A stretch of 58,402 nt of DNA, from assembly GCA_030533085.1 (NCBI GenBank), contig JAUNJZ010000014.1, forward strand, positions 1 to 58,402, read 5' to 3'. The position numbers and the translations under genes were made by a program. This document shows, piece by piece, positions 26,507 to 33,642 of the stretch. Origin of the DNA: Synergistaceae bacterium. Lineage in GTDB: Bacteria; Synergistota; Synergistia; Synergistales; Synergistaceae. Under the pieces are notes generated by a model. That model searched no databases. It was not told where the DNA came from and saw only the letters and a list, made by a program, of their open reading frames with translations. The number at the start of each line of letters is the position of its first letter. The first letter of the stretch is position 1.

Positions 26507-26547
26507 CTCATGTTACAAATTGTTATATTTTTGAGTGGTATTGGATA

Positions 26548-27687
26548 TTATTTGGGTTCGATTTTCTTGTAGAACTTTGCTTTGAGGTCATTGTCAACTT
26601 TTAGTATGACCCCCGACTTTTTATAAGGGTTATGATCTTCGGGATTTATCGTCAGCACACAATGCTTCAGTTGAAGGTTCTTCGTATTTTCAAGGGCGTC
26701 CCTTATTGCTTCACGATCAACTTTTCCTGCCCGTGTAATCGCGTCTGCAAGCCAATATGTCGCATCGTAACCCATCGTAGCAAAGACAAATTCTTTACAT
26801 TCGTCATTATAGACTTCTTTGTACTTTTTGAAGACCGGCGCCATATTGGGATCTTCAAGGTATGTATGGTTTATCCAATACGTACCAACCATCGCATTTC
26901 CGGCGATTTCGTTCATAAACTCGCCATATGAGTCGCTGCCTATTACGGTTATGTCATCAAGCCCAAGCTCCTCCATCTGCTTTAAGGTAAGAGCCATGTC
27001 TTTTCCGTTTCCAGGCAGCCAGAGCACATCCGCACCGGATGTCTTAATCTTTGTCAACTGCGCGCGGTAATCGACATCGGCATCCATAAAACCTTCATCG
27101 GCAACGATCTGTCCACCCAATGCCTTAAAATCTTTCGTGAAATATTCACGAAGTCCATGAGCATAATCGGAACCCACGTTGTAAAGAATAGCCGCTTTGG
27201 TTTTGTGCAGTTCATTTGCAAGTTCTGCGGCAAGCGCTCCCTGATAAGGGTCAGTAAAACAGATACGGAAAGAATATGGACGAACCTTCCCTTTTGTATC
27301 AACTGTAACAAATGGATTTGTTGCGCCGGTTGATATTCTCGGAACTTTCGCGTTGTTTGTTATGGATGCTGTCGCTATTTCAATGCCGCTTTGGATTGAT
27401 CCCAAAATAGCTACAACTTTGTCATTGTCTACCATACGGCGAACCGCGTTAATGGCGTCTTCATTACGGCATTTTGTATCGTATATGATAAGCTCGATGG
27501 GGCGGCCTAAAACTCCGCCGGCAGAGTTGATTTCATCTACCGCGATTTTTACCATATTGATTTCCGCAATGCCAAAAGCAGCAGAGACACCGGTCAAAGG
27601 CGTGAGGTAGCCAACCTTTATAGGCTCCGCGGCAATTGCGGTCGATGCCCATAATACTAATACCAACGTTAAAAACAGCTTTTTCAT
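26548..27687 (-). CDS. livK: Branched-chain amino acid ABC transporter substrate-binding protein
   Basis: 379-aa periplasmic binding protein of the LivJ/LivK family (peripla_BP_6). The signal peptide is at residues 1-19, cleaved after STAIAA. The mature N-terminus PIKVGYLTPLTGVSAAFG is typical, as are VVAILGSIQSG, PRISTGATNPFVT and the lobe-2 LYNVGSDYAHGLREYF. Ligands of such proteins range from leucine to aromatic acids and amides, so the name does not fix the substrate. GGAGG precedes the ATG. It stands second in the operon, behind the DapA-family gene. Confidence 0.92.
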   Translation of the reverse strand: MKKLFLTLVLVLWASTAIAAEPIKVGYLTPLTGVSAAFGIAEINMVKIAVDEINSAGGVLGRPIELIIYDTKCRNEDAINAVRRMVDNDKVVAILGSIQSGIEIATASITNNAKVPRISTGATNPFVTVDTKGKVRPYSFRICFTDPYQGALAAELANELHKTKAAILYNVGSDYAHGLREYFTKDFKALGGQIVADEGFMDADVDYRAQLTKIKTSGADVLWLPGNGKDMALTLKQMEELGLDDITVIGSDSYGEFMNEIAGNAMVGTYWINHTYLEDPNMAPVFKKYKEVYNDECKEFVFATMGYDATYWLADAITRAGKVDREAIRDALENTKNLQLKHCVLTINPEDHNPYKKSGVILKVDNDLKAKFYKKIEPK

Positions 27688-27743
27688 AAGTACTACCTCC
27701 TCAATACATTTTAATTTAAATTGAAAGTACCTTATAGTGTTAA

Positions 27744-28655
27744 TCAGATTCTCGCCTTACTATCAGAATACCATGTTAACAACGAATTTAGCTCTACCGG
27801 CAACCGTTCAATAACTTCATCAGAAATAGTTGTCAGAGGCGAAAGAGCATCGCCACAATCTATTCCTATCAGTTTCATTGCCTGTTTTAACGGTCCTGGA
27901 TTTGTTTCCGCAAATACCTGCCGCAATAAAGGTACCGTATGCAGGACTATCTCATGCGCGCGCTTTAGATTTCCTCTTTTTATCGTTTCAAATAAGTCAA
28001 CCCAGATCTCCGGAATCAAATTAGAACTGGCCAGTATGGCACCGCTACCGCCGCAGGAAATTTCCGTAAGAAACAGATATTCCTCTCCGCATAGAAACGA
28101 AATACGATCCTTCACTCTATTCAGAAGATCTAACGCTTGCCCCAGATTGGGTGTACATTCTTTTATTCCGATAATCTGTCCTGCCTTATCGTTATCGAGT
28201 AAGCGCTCGACGGTTTCCGGTAACATGTTAACCCCGGTGCGATAGGGAATGTTATATAAAACAAGAGGAAGCGAAACAGCCTTCATCAACGATTGGTAAT
28301 AGTCGATAATTCCATCTTGATTGGCGACAACGTAATATGGAGTAACTGCCATTATCGCGTCAATCCCCGACTCTTTACATAGCCCGCCAATCTCGATAGC
28401 CTCAGGCAAACCTGGTCCTATTACTCCTGCTATCACAGGAACTTTGCCATTTGCTATTTCTACTGCCGCCTTAACAGCTTCAAGTCGTTGTTTTTGTGAA
28501 AGCGCGCAATATTCCCCGGTTCCTCCAAGAACAACTATACCTTTGCACCCATTATCCGTTACATAACATATTAGCTTTTCTAAAGCGGATTTATCTACCG
28601 TGCCGTTTTTAACCGGCGTGCAAAGCGCAGTATAAATCCCAGAAAGCTTTTCCAC
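27744..28655 (-). CDS. DapA-family lyase (copy 2)
   Basis: 303-aa TIM-barrel protein of the dihydrodipicolinate synthase / N-acetylneuraminate lyase family. Lys165 (GIKEC) is the Schiff-base residue and Tyr134 (LYNIPYRTG) the catalytic tyrosine. The GTTGE motif reads GGTGE. The start is taken as GTG 28655, since GGGAGGGG ends 6 bases before it; ATG 28661 directly abuts that site. It is the first gene of the LIV operon, transcribed from the promoter at 28726-28754, and is divergent from the GntR gene. Genes of this family under a GntR/FCD regulator usually act in sugar-acid or amino acid catabolism. The substrate is unknown. Confidence 0.86.
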   Translation of the reverse strand: MEKLSGIYTALCTPVKNGTVDKSALEKLICYVTDNGCKGIVVLGGTGEYCALSQKQRLEAVKAAVEIANGKVPVIAGVIGPGLPEAIEIGGLCKESGIDAIMAVTPYYVVANQDGIIDYYQSLMKAVSLPLVLYNIPYRTGVNMLPETVERLLDNDKAGQIIGIKECTPNLGQALDLLNRVKDRISFLCGEEYLFLTEISCGGSGAILASSNLIPEIWVDLFETIKRGNLKRAHEIVLHTVPLLRQVFAETNPGPLKQAMKLIGIDCGDALSPLTTISDEVIERLPVELNSLLTWYSDSKARI

Positions 28656-28694
28656 TAGCATCCCCTCCCTTGCTACCTTGTGAGACAGAACCGC

Positions 28695-28754
28695 TTGACA
28701 AACATTTGTAAAGAGCAATAAACGTTTATTACGTACACATAAAATGTTTGTCAA
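28695..28754 (-). promoter_or_regulatory. Island promoter with nested palindromes
   Basis: On the minus strand TTGACA (28754-28749) and TAATAA (28731-28726), 17 bp apart, make a near-consensus promoter for the DapA-LIV operon. A perfect 14-bp palindrome AATAAACGTTTATT (28717-28730) covers the -10. It is flanked by a perfect 13-bp inverted repeat: TTGACAAACATTT at 28695-28707 and AAATGTTTGTCAA at 28742-28754. One arm is the -35 itself. This is the likely operator of the adjacent GntR/FCD regulator. Confidence 0.7.
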
Positions 28755-28883
28755 CCCCTTTCTTTTAAGATAAAAATTTTTAGTTTTATAATAGATATAA
28801 GACTTTAGTATATTATGCAATTTTGTTGTTTTTATTGATTATAATTTTTTAAGATAAAGGTTCGCGAATACAAATCAATCGTG

Positions 28884-28916
28884 TATAATTTATAGCGTAT
28901 TTTAAGTTTGCTTAAA
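28884..28916 (+). promoter_or_regulatory. Putative promoter and operator of the gntR gene
   Basis: TATAAT at 28884-28889 with a poor -35 (TTCGCG, 28861-28866, 17 bp upstream). Downstream, TTTAAG (28901-28906) and CTTAAA (28911-28916) form an inverted repeat with a 4-base centre, placed where an autoregulatory operator would sit. Confidence 0.45.
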
Positions 28917-28953
28917 CACAATATAACTATATTTATCTTAAGGGACGTAATTT

Positions 28954-29637
28954 ATGAAGGAACAAGTTGAAATAGCAAAAGAATACATATTAAAGAGCAT
29001 TATTACGCACAGGATTCCACCAAGCAGCGTATTGTATGAGACTGTCGTTGCAAATACATTGTCTATGAGCAGAACACCTGTCAGGCAAGCCTTAAACGAC
29101 CTCGTCTCTATTGGGTTATTGGAGCATACCAAGGGTAAAAGAGGTTATGTTCTGCCAGAACTTTCTTGTGAGGATATGCTGCATGTTTTCGACACAAGAA
29201 AGTGTATTGAAATGCTGGCGGTCCAGGAAGCCGCTGGACTAAATTATTCTTATGAAAATACTGAAATTCAGATTATATTATCCTTAGTTGAAGAAGAGAA
29301 AAAAATGCGGGAGGCTGGCAACCGTTTTGAATATAGCCTAATAAATAGAGATATTCATTTTAATTTTGTAAAATTAAGCAGAAACGCTTATCTAACACGC
29401 ATTTTTTTGCCAGTATTCTGGCGCACCTCGCTGTATGACTTTTCTTTTTCAACTTTTTACAGAGAGCCTTTTAGCTCTCAAACCTTTTTTGGCGGATTTG
29501 ATGAACATCTCAATATCGTCGATGCTATTTGCAAAGGAGATTCTCTAAAAGCTAAAGAATGTATTGACATACATATTACACCCAATGTAGAGCGCTTTTT
29601 GAGGATATATTCCGATTTGCAGGATTCAATAATTTAA
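28954..29637 (+). CDS. GntR-family regulator with FCD domain
   Basis: 227-aa transcription factor. The N-terminal winged helix is at about residues 5-70, with the GntR signature SMSRTPVRQALNDLVSIGLLEH. The C-terminal all-helical FCD ligand domain has the expected metal-binding positions: DTRKCIEM, RDIHFNF and a late DEHLNIVDAI histidine. FCD members usually sense a carboxylate and repress the adjacent catabolic operon. It is divergent from the DapA-LIV operon with about 300 bases between them. It shares the AT-rich composition of the island, so it probably moved with it. Confidence 0.9.
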   Translation: MKEQVEIAKEYILKSIITHRIPPSSVLYETVVANTLSMSRTPVRQALNDLVSIGLLEHTKGKRGYVLPELSCEDMLHVFDTRKCIEMLAVQEAAGLNYSYENTEIQIILSLVEEEKKMREAGNRFEYSLINRDIHFNFVKLSRNAYLTRIFLPVFWRTSLYDFSFSTFYREPFSSQTFFGGFDEHLNIVDAICKGDSLKAKECIDIHITPNVERFLRIYSDLQDSII

Positions 29638-29768
29638 GGCCCGCAACACGTTGCAGTGTCTCATGTCCGCTCGAAGCGTTTTTTCGGCGTTGTCCGGGCG
29701 GCTGTTGCTTCCGCGGGTTGGGAAGGCAGTGATATTGCGACAGCTTCGCGGAATGCCGAAAGAGAGAA

Positions 29769-29797
29769 ATCCCCGCCCTTTTGCGCGCGGCGGGGAT
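29769..29797. terminator. Convergent terminator between gntR and ATP-grasp genes
   Basis: ATCCCCGCC (29769-29777) pairs with GGCGGGGAT (29789-29797), followed on the plus strand by CTCTTTGTTTTT. On the minus strand a T-rich TTTCTCTCTTT follows. It can stop both the gntR and the ATP-grasp transcripts. Confidence 0.6.
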
Positions 29798-29826
29798 CTC
29801 TTTGTTTTTGGGCCGTGGACTTTTTA

Positions 29827-31566
29827 TCAGATATCCTTGTCCACGATCACGCCTCTGTTTGTTTCGCCGTCCATGTAGGCGGCGAAGCTGCCGCGGTAGA
29901 TGCGGATGGCGCTGTCCTTTCCCCAGGGCTGCCAGCTTTTCTGTTCAAACCAGTCGTTGTTGACGATGTTTCTGTCTTCGCCCGCGAATACCGGCATGTA
30001 GAGAACGCCGTCAACTTCAAGGTCGGAGAAGAAGTGCGTGCCGTAGGATAGCTCGGGCATGAAACCCAGCCTTGGGATGCCCAGCTCCACCATGGCGCGG
30101 CAGTTTGTAAGCTCGCTGTAGAGCACCGGAACTCCCAGCTCCGGGTTGCTGGAGCCTATGCGCCCGGGGGCGACAAGGATATACGGTTCGTCGCCGGAGG
30201 CTTTGTTAAGCTCCCCTATGAGCCGCGCGGTTCCGTGGAAGTCATGCCGCGCGTAGTAGATGTTGTAGTCCACGTAGACGATTTTGTTTATCCCGGCTAT
30301 TGAGCCGTGCGTCACCATGCGGTCGGCCTGCAGGATGATCTGTTCTTCTTTCAGCTCCGGTATGCCGCCGGGCAGCATTGTGTTGGACCAGAAGGGGCGC
30401 GACTGAATGAGGCAGAAGGAGTCTTCCGTCGGCTCGAAGGCAAATTCCATGTCGGCGGGCAGCCCCATCTTTTCTTCCAGCAGCTTGAGCGTCTTTTTTA
30501 TGCGCCTGTAGAAGTCGGGGTACATGCGCGGGAAGTTTTCAAAGGTGAAGCAGAGCTTTGTCCCCGGCGACTGAGAGGCCATGTTTTTCATTATGGGAGA
30601 GAAGCTGCCTTCGCCCTCTTCATAGCGGTATATCTGCGCGTAGGCCGCGAAGTCGGGGTGGTAGGATAGCAGCTGTTTCCATTCTTTTTTGATGTCAAGG
30701 GTCGTCAGCTCGTTTGGGCGCTCCGCGTCGATGACGTGGAAGGTCTCCTGCGCTATGGCCGCTATTTTCTCCGGCGCGAAGCCCTCGGGGCGCAGTATCG
30801 GGTTTGTGAGCGATACCGTGCGGGCATAGCCGCGTTTTGTGCTCATTGTGCCCATGCCGAATACCATGCGCACAAGTCCGTCGTTCTGCTTCACTCTCGT
30901 GGTCCAGCGGCGGAAGTTCTGCGAGTAGCCTACGCCGGCCATTGTGGGATAGTAGTATCTGCCTCGCCACCGCCCCGCCATGCGTATGATGATGATGCCC
31001 ATGTCGTCGTCGCCAAGGGCGTGGCGCTTGCGGTAATCCACGGCGGCGGGGAAGAAGGTGCGTGAGTAGATGCGCCGCACCTCGTCCTCCACGGCGCAGG
31101 CGCGCTGCTCCAGCGTGCCGCGGTTGTTGCCGAGAAAGTTTGTCAGGTATTTTCCGGCGAAGGAGTGCTTCACATCGTCTTCAAGACGGCTGGAGCTTCT
31201 GATGACTACCGGGTCGTTCATTTCGGCAAGGAAGCGCCGGATATATTCCGACGCGGCCGCGGGCAGCGGCGCGGCCATAAAGCTCCGCTCTATTTCCAGC
31301 GGCTCCCCGTTGGCGAGCAGCCTGTCCAGCGCCGGTATTTTCTCAAGGAACTGATGAAATATCTCAATGCTGAGATATATTGATTTTGGCACCTTCGTGC
31401 GGCTCATCTGTTCGTCGCCGCTGTCGCGAAGCTGACGCAGCGCGAAGAGCAGCGAGCGTCCCTTGCCGCCGACGGAGCCTTTTCCGCAGATCAGCGGTGC
31501 GAACTCAGGATCGTCGTGCGGCTGCCACTGAAAGTAAAGTTCTCTTGTCTGGTCTGCAGAGGCCAT
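29827..31566 (-). CDS. PPDK-type ATP-grasp protein, downstream tandem copy
   Basis: About 579 aa. Residues ~30-400 match the nucleotide-binding (PEP/pyruvate-binding) half of pyruvate phosphate dikinase and PEP synthase: GSVGGKGRSL, VIRSSSRLEDDVKHSFAGKY, and FCLIQSRPF closing the ATP-grasp domain. The swivelling phosphohistidine domain (GGxT(C/S)HA) and the PEP barrel are absent. Instead there is a C-terminal domain of about 180 residues with LVAPGRIGSSNPELGVPV and PELSYGTHFFSDL, also present in the upstream paralogue. The start is set at ATG 31566; GTG 31575 would overlap the upstream gene by four bases either side of its stop. Paralogue and operon partner of the next gene. Function unknown; a nucleotide-dependent phosphotransfer is likely. 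Confidence 0.78.
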   Translation of the reverse strand: MASADQTRELYFQWQPHDDPEFAPLICGKGSVGGKGRSLLFALRQLRDSGDEQMSRTKVPKSIYLSIEIFHQFLEKIPALDRLLANGEPLEIERSFMAAPLPAAASEYIRRFLAEMNDPVVIRSSSRLEDDVKHSFAGKYLTNFLGNNRGTLEQRACAVEDEVRRIYSRTFFPAAVDYRKRHALGDDDMGIIIIRMAGRWRGRYYYPTMAGVGYSQNFRRWTTRVKQNDGLVRMVFGMGTMSTKRGYARTVSLTNPILRPEGFAPEKIAAIAQETFHVIDAERPNELTTLDIKKEWKQLLSYHPDFAAYAQIYRYEEGEGSFSPIMKNMASQSPGTKLCFTFENFPRMYPDFYRRIKKTLKLLEEKMGLPADMEFAFEPTEDSFCLIQSRPFWSNTMLPGGIPELKEEQIILQADRMVTHGSIAGINKIVYVDYNIYYARHDFHGTARLIGELNKASGDEPYILVAPGRIGSSNPELGVPVLYSELTNCRAMVELGIPRLGFMPELSYGTHFFSDLEVDGVLYMPVFAGEDRNIVNNDWFEQKSWQPWGKDSAIRIYRGSFAAYMDGETNRGVIVDKDI

Positions 31567-31567
31567 G

Positions 31568-33298
31568 CTATTCACCGTCCTCTGGCGTTTTGTCTATCAC
31601 TATCCCCGTCTCCGTGTCGCCGTCCAGCAGCACGTCGAAGAGCCCTTCGTAGTGCCGCACGGCGGGGTGCGTGGTGTCGTTCCATTTATGGCTGTCAAAC
31701 CATTCTCTGTTGTAGACGTTCCCCTTCGCCCCGTCAAATACCGGCAGGTAGAGGATATTGTCTCCGTCGAGGTCGAGGAAGAAGTGCGTTCCGTATGACA
31801 GCTCCGGAGCCATTCCCTTTTGCGGAATGCCCAGCTCGACGAGGCAGCCAGCGTTTGACAGCTCGTTGTAGCGCACAGGAACTCCGAGCAGCGGGTTGGA
31901 GCTGCCCCAGCGTCCGGGGCCGACGAGTATGTAGCGCTCGCCGTCAAGCTTGTCGTTGATGTCGCCAACGGCGTATGCGATTTCTGAGAAGTCGGCCTTT
32001 TTGCCGTATATTTCAGGGTCGACGAATACGATATGTTTCGTGCCTTCAAGCCTTCCGTTGGCCACCATGCGGTCTCCCCGCAGGATCGTCTTTTCCGGCG
32101 GCGTATCCGGTATCAGCACGCGCCCTTTGTCGTCGTAGACAGAGAGTGGGCGGAGCTGCACCAGCGTGAAGAGGTCGTCTCCCGCCTCGTACGCGAATTC
32201 CATATCTACCGGCAGCTGAAGCTCCTTTTCAAAGAGAGCGAGCAGCTTTTTGAGGCGGGTAAAGAATTTCGGGCAGCGCCCGGGCAGCTCGGCAAAGGAG
32301 AATATAGGGCGCGGGGCGCTCATGTTCTGCGTGTCGCTGTGTATCCAGTGGAAGGAGTTGTCGGCAAACCACTGCATGTAGCTCTGCGCCATCTTGTGCC
32401 TTTTCAGGATATCCTTCACGGAGCAGGCGATATGCTGCGAGGCGAAGCTCTGCTCGTCAAGATCCACGTAGTCATAATTTTCCTGCGAGTGCGTCACTAT
32501 CTCATGGGGCTTCGTCCCCTCCGGGCGCAGGTTGGGGTTGGTGAGATAGAAGGTCCTGGCGTATGAACGATCCACAGTGCGCGTGCCGAGGCCGAAGCAG
32601 ACGCGCGCGACGCCGTCCTCTTTTCTGATGCGCGGCGACGGGCGGCGGAATACCTGCGAGAAGGCCGCGCCTGCCAGCTCGGGGTAGTACATCCGGCCAT
32701 AGCGGCGTCCGGCTATCGGCTGAAGAAGCACCGCCATGCGCTCCCCGCCCCATTTGATGCCGTGCTTGCGCTTGTATTCGCGCGCGGCCGGATTGTAGGT
32801 CGAGGCGTAAACTATCTTGATCGCCGCCTCCAGCTCCGCGCGGCGCTCCTCTCTGCTGCCGGAGTTCGCGACGAAGCGTGTGGCGTATTTGCCCGCGAAG
32901 GAGAGATTTACGTCGTCTTCGAGCGTCGATGAGGAGCGCACGGATATCGGAACCTCTATCTCGTCGAGTATCTTTTCCAGCGGCTCGCTGAGCGACGGCG
33001 GCAGCGCCGCTTCGCCGCAGATGCGGTAAAGCTCCGGCGCGTCCGAATGTTCGCGCAGATCCATCAGCCGCTCCCAGAGATTGTTCTGCTCCATAAACTC
33101 GTTGAATACGGAGGTGGTGATGACGAAGGAGCAGTCCGGAAGGTGCACGTCGTCAAGCAGCCCGTTCCTTTCCAGCACGAAATGCGCAAAGGATAGTCCT
33201 TTCGCCTTTCCGCCGATGCGCCCGTCTCCGATAAGCCAGCCGCGTTCCTGATAAAATGGCACGGGGTCATATTGTCTGTAGTAATCGCCGTAGTTCAT
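31568..33298 (-). CDS. PPDK-type ATP-grasp protein, upstream tandem copy
   Basis: 576-aa paralogue of the following gene with the same order of parts: GRIGGKAKGLSFAHF, VRSSSTLEDDVNLSFAGKY, LFTLVQLRPLS, then the C-terminal domain with LVGPGRWGSSNPLLGVPV and PELSYGTHFFLDL. It too lacks a phosphohistidine domain, so it cannot carry out the full dikinase cycle alone. AGGAGG lies 6 bases before ATG 33298. It is divergent from ppk with 344 bases between the start codons. The position next to polyphosphate genes suggests a part in phosphate or nucleotide metabolism, but that is inference only. Confidence 0.78.
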   Translation of the reverse strand: MNYGDYYRQYDPVPFYQERGWLIGDGRIGGKAKGLSFAHFVLERNGLLDDVHLPDCSFVITTSVFNEFMEQNNLWERLMDLREHSDAPELYRICGEAALPPSLSEPLEKILDEIEVPISVRSSSTLEDDVNLSFAGKYATRFVANSGSREERRAELEAAIKIVYASTYNPAAREYKRKHGIKWGGERMAVLLQPIAGRRYGRMYYPELAGAAFSQVFRRPSPRIRKEDGVARVCFGLGTRTVDRSYARTFYLTNPNLRPEGTKPHEIVTHSQENYDYVDLDEQSFASQHIACSVKDILKRHKMAQSYMQWFADNSFHWIHSDTQNMSAPRPIFSFAELPGRCPKFFTRLKKLLALFEKELQLPVDMEFAYEAGDDLFTLVQLRPLSVYDDKGRVLIPDTPPEKTILRGDRMVANGRLEGTKHIVFVDPEIYGKKADFSEIAYAVGDINDKLDGERYILVGPGRWGSSNPLLGVPVRYNELSNAGCLVELGIPQKGMAPELSYGTHFFLDLDGDNILYLPVFDGAKGNVYNREWFDSHKWNDTTHPAVRHYEGLFDVLLDGDTETGIVIDKTPEDGE

Positions 33299-33533
33299 AG
33301 CATACCTCCTAATGGTCCGGGCGTTTTTCCGAACCGAATCTTACATTGCCTGAGGAGTAACCGCTTATCGCGTCGTTCGCATCTAACCGGCGGAAGCTGC
33401 AATTTGAAATATTATATGCAAACGTTACTTAATCAACGCTTCCTTAACTCATTATTATTATATAACGCTTCGCCCTTTCTTCAAAGCGCCAATTTAACTT
33501 GTTAAAATATATTTTTTTGTTCTGTCGCGGAGG

Positions 33534-33597
33534 TTACGTAAACGTAGCATTCTTTTAACGTTATTTTTACACATGCGTTTACCTTGAATAGTATAAT
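33534..33597 (+). promoter_or_regulatory. ppk promoter with PhoP/PhoB-like direct repeats
   Basis: TATAAT at 33592-33597 has no good -35. In its place are hexamers TTAACG (33555-33560), TTTACA (33566-33571) and TTTACC (33578-33583), spaced 11-12 bp. A further TTACGT (33534-33539) lies two turns upstream. This matches the layout of a Pho box (TTNACA-like repeats, one per helical turn) feeding an activator-dependent promoter. The rest of 33299-33533 has no gene. It presumably contains the minus-strand promoter of the ATP-grasp pair. Confidence 0.5.
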
Positions 33598-33642
33598 AGG
33601 ATGAAATTATGTAATGACGGCGAAATTGAGAGAGGTCTTGCA

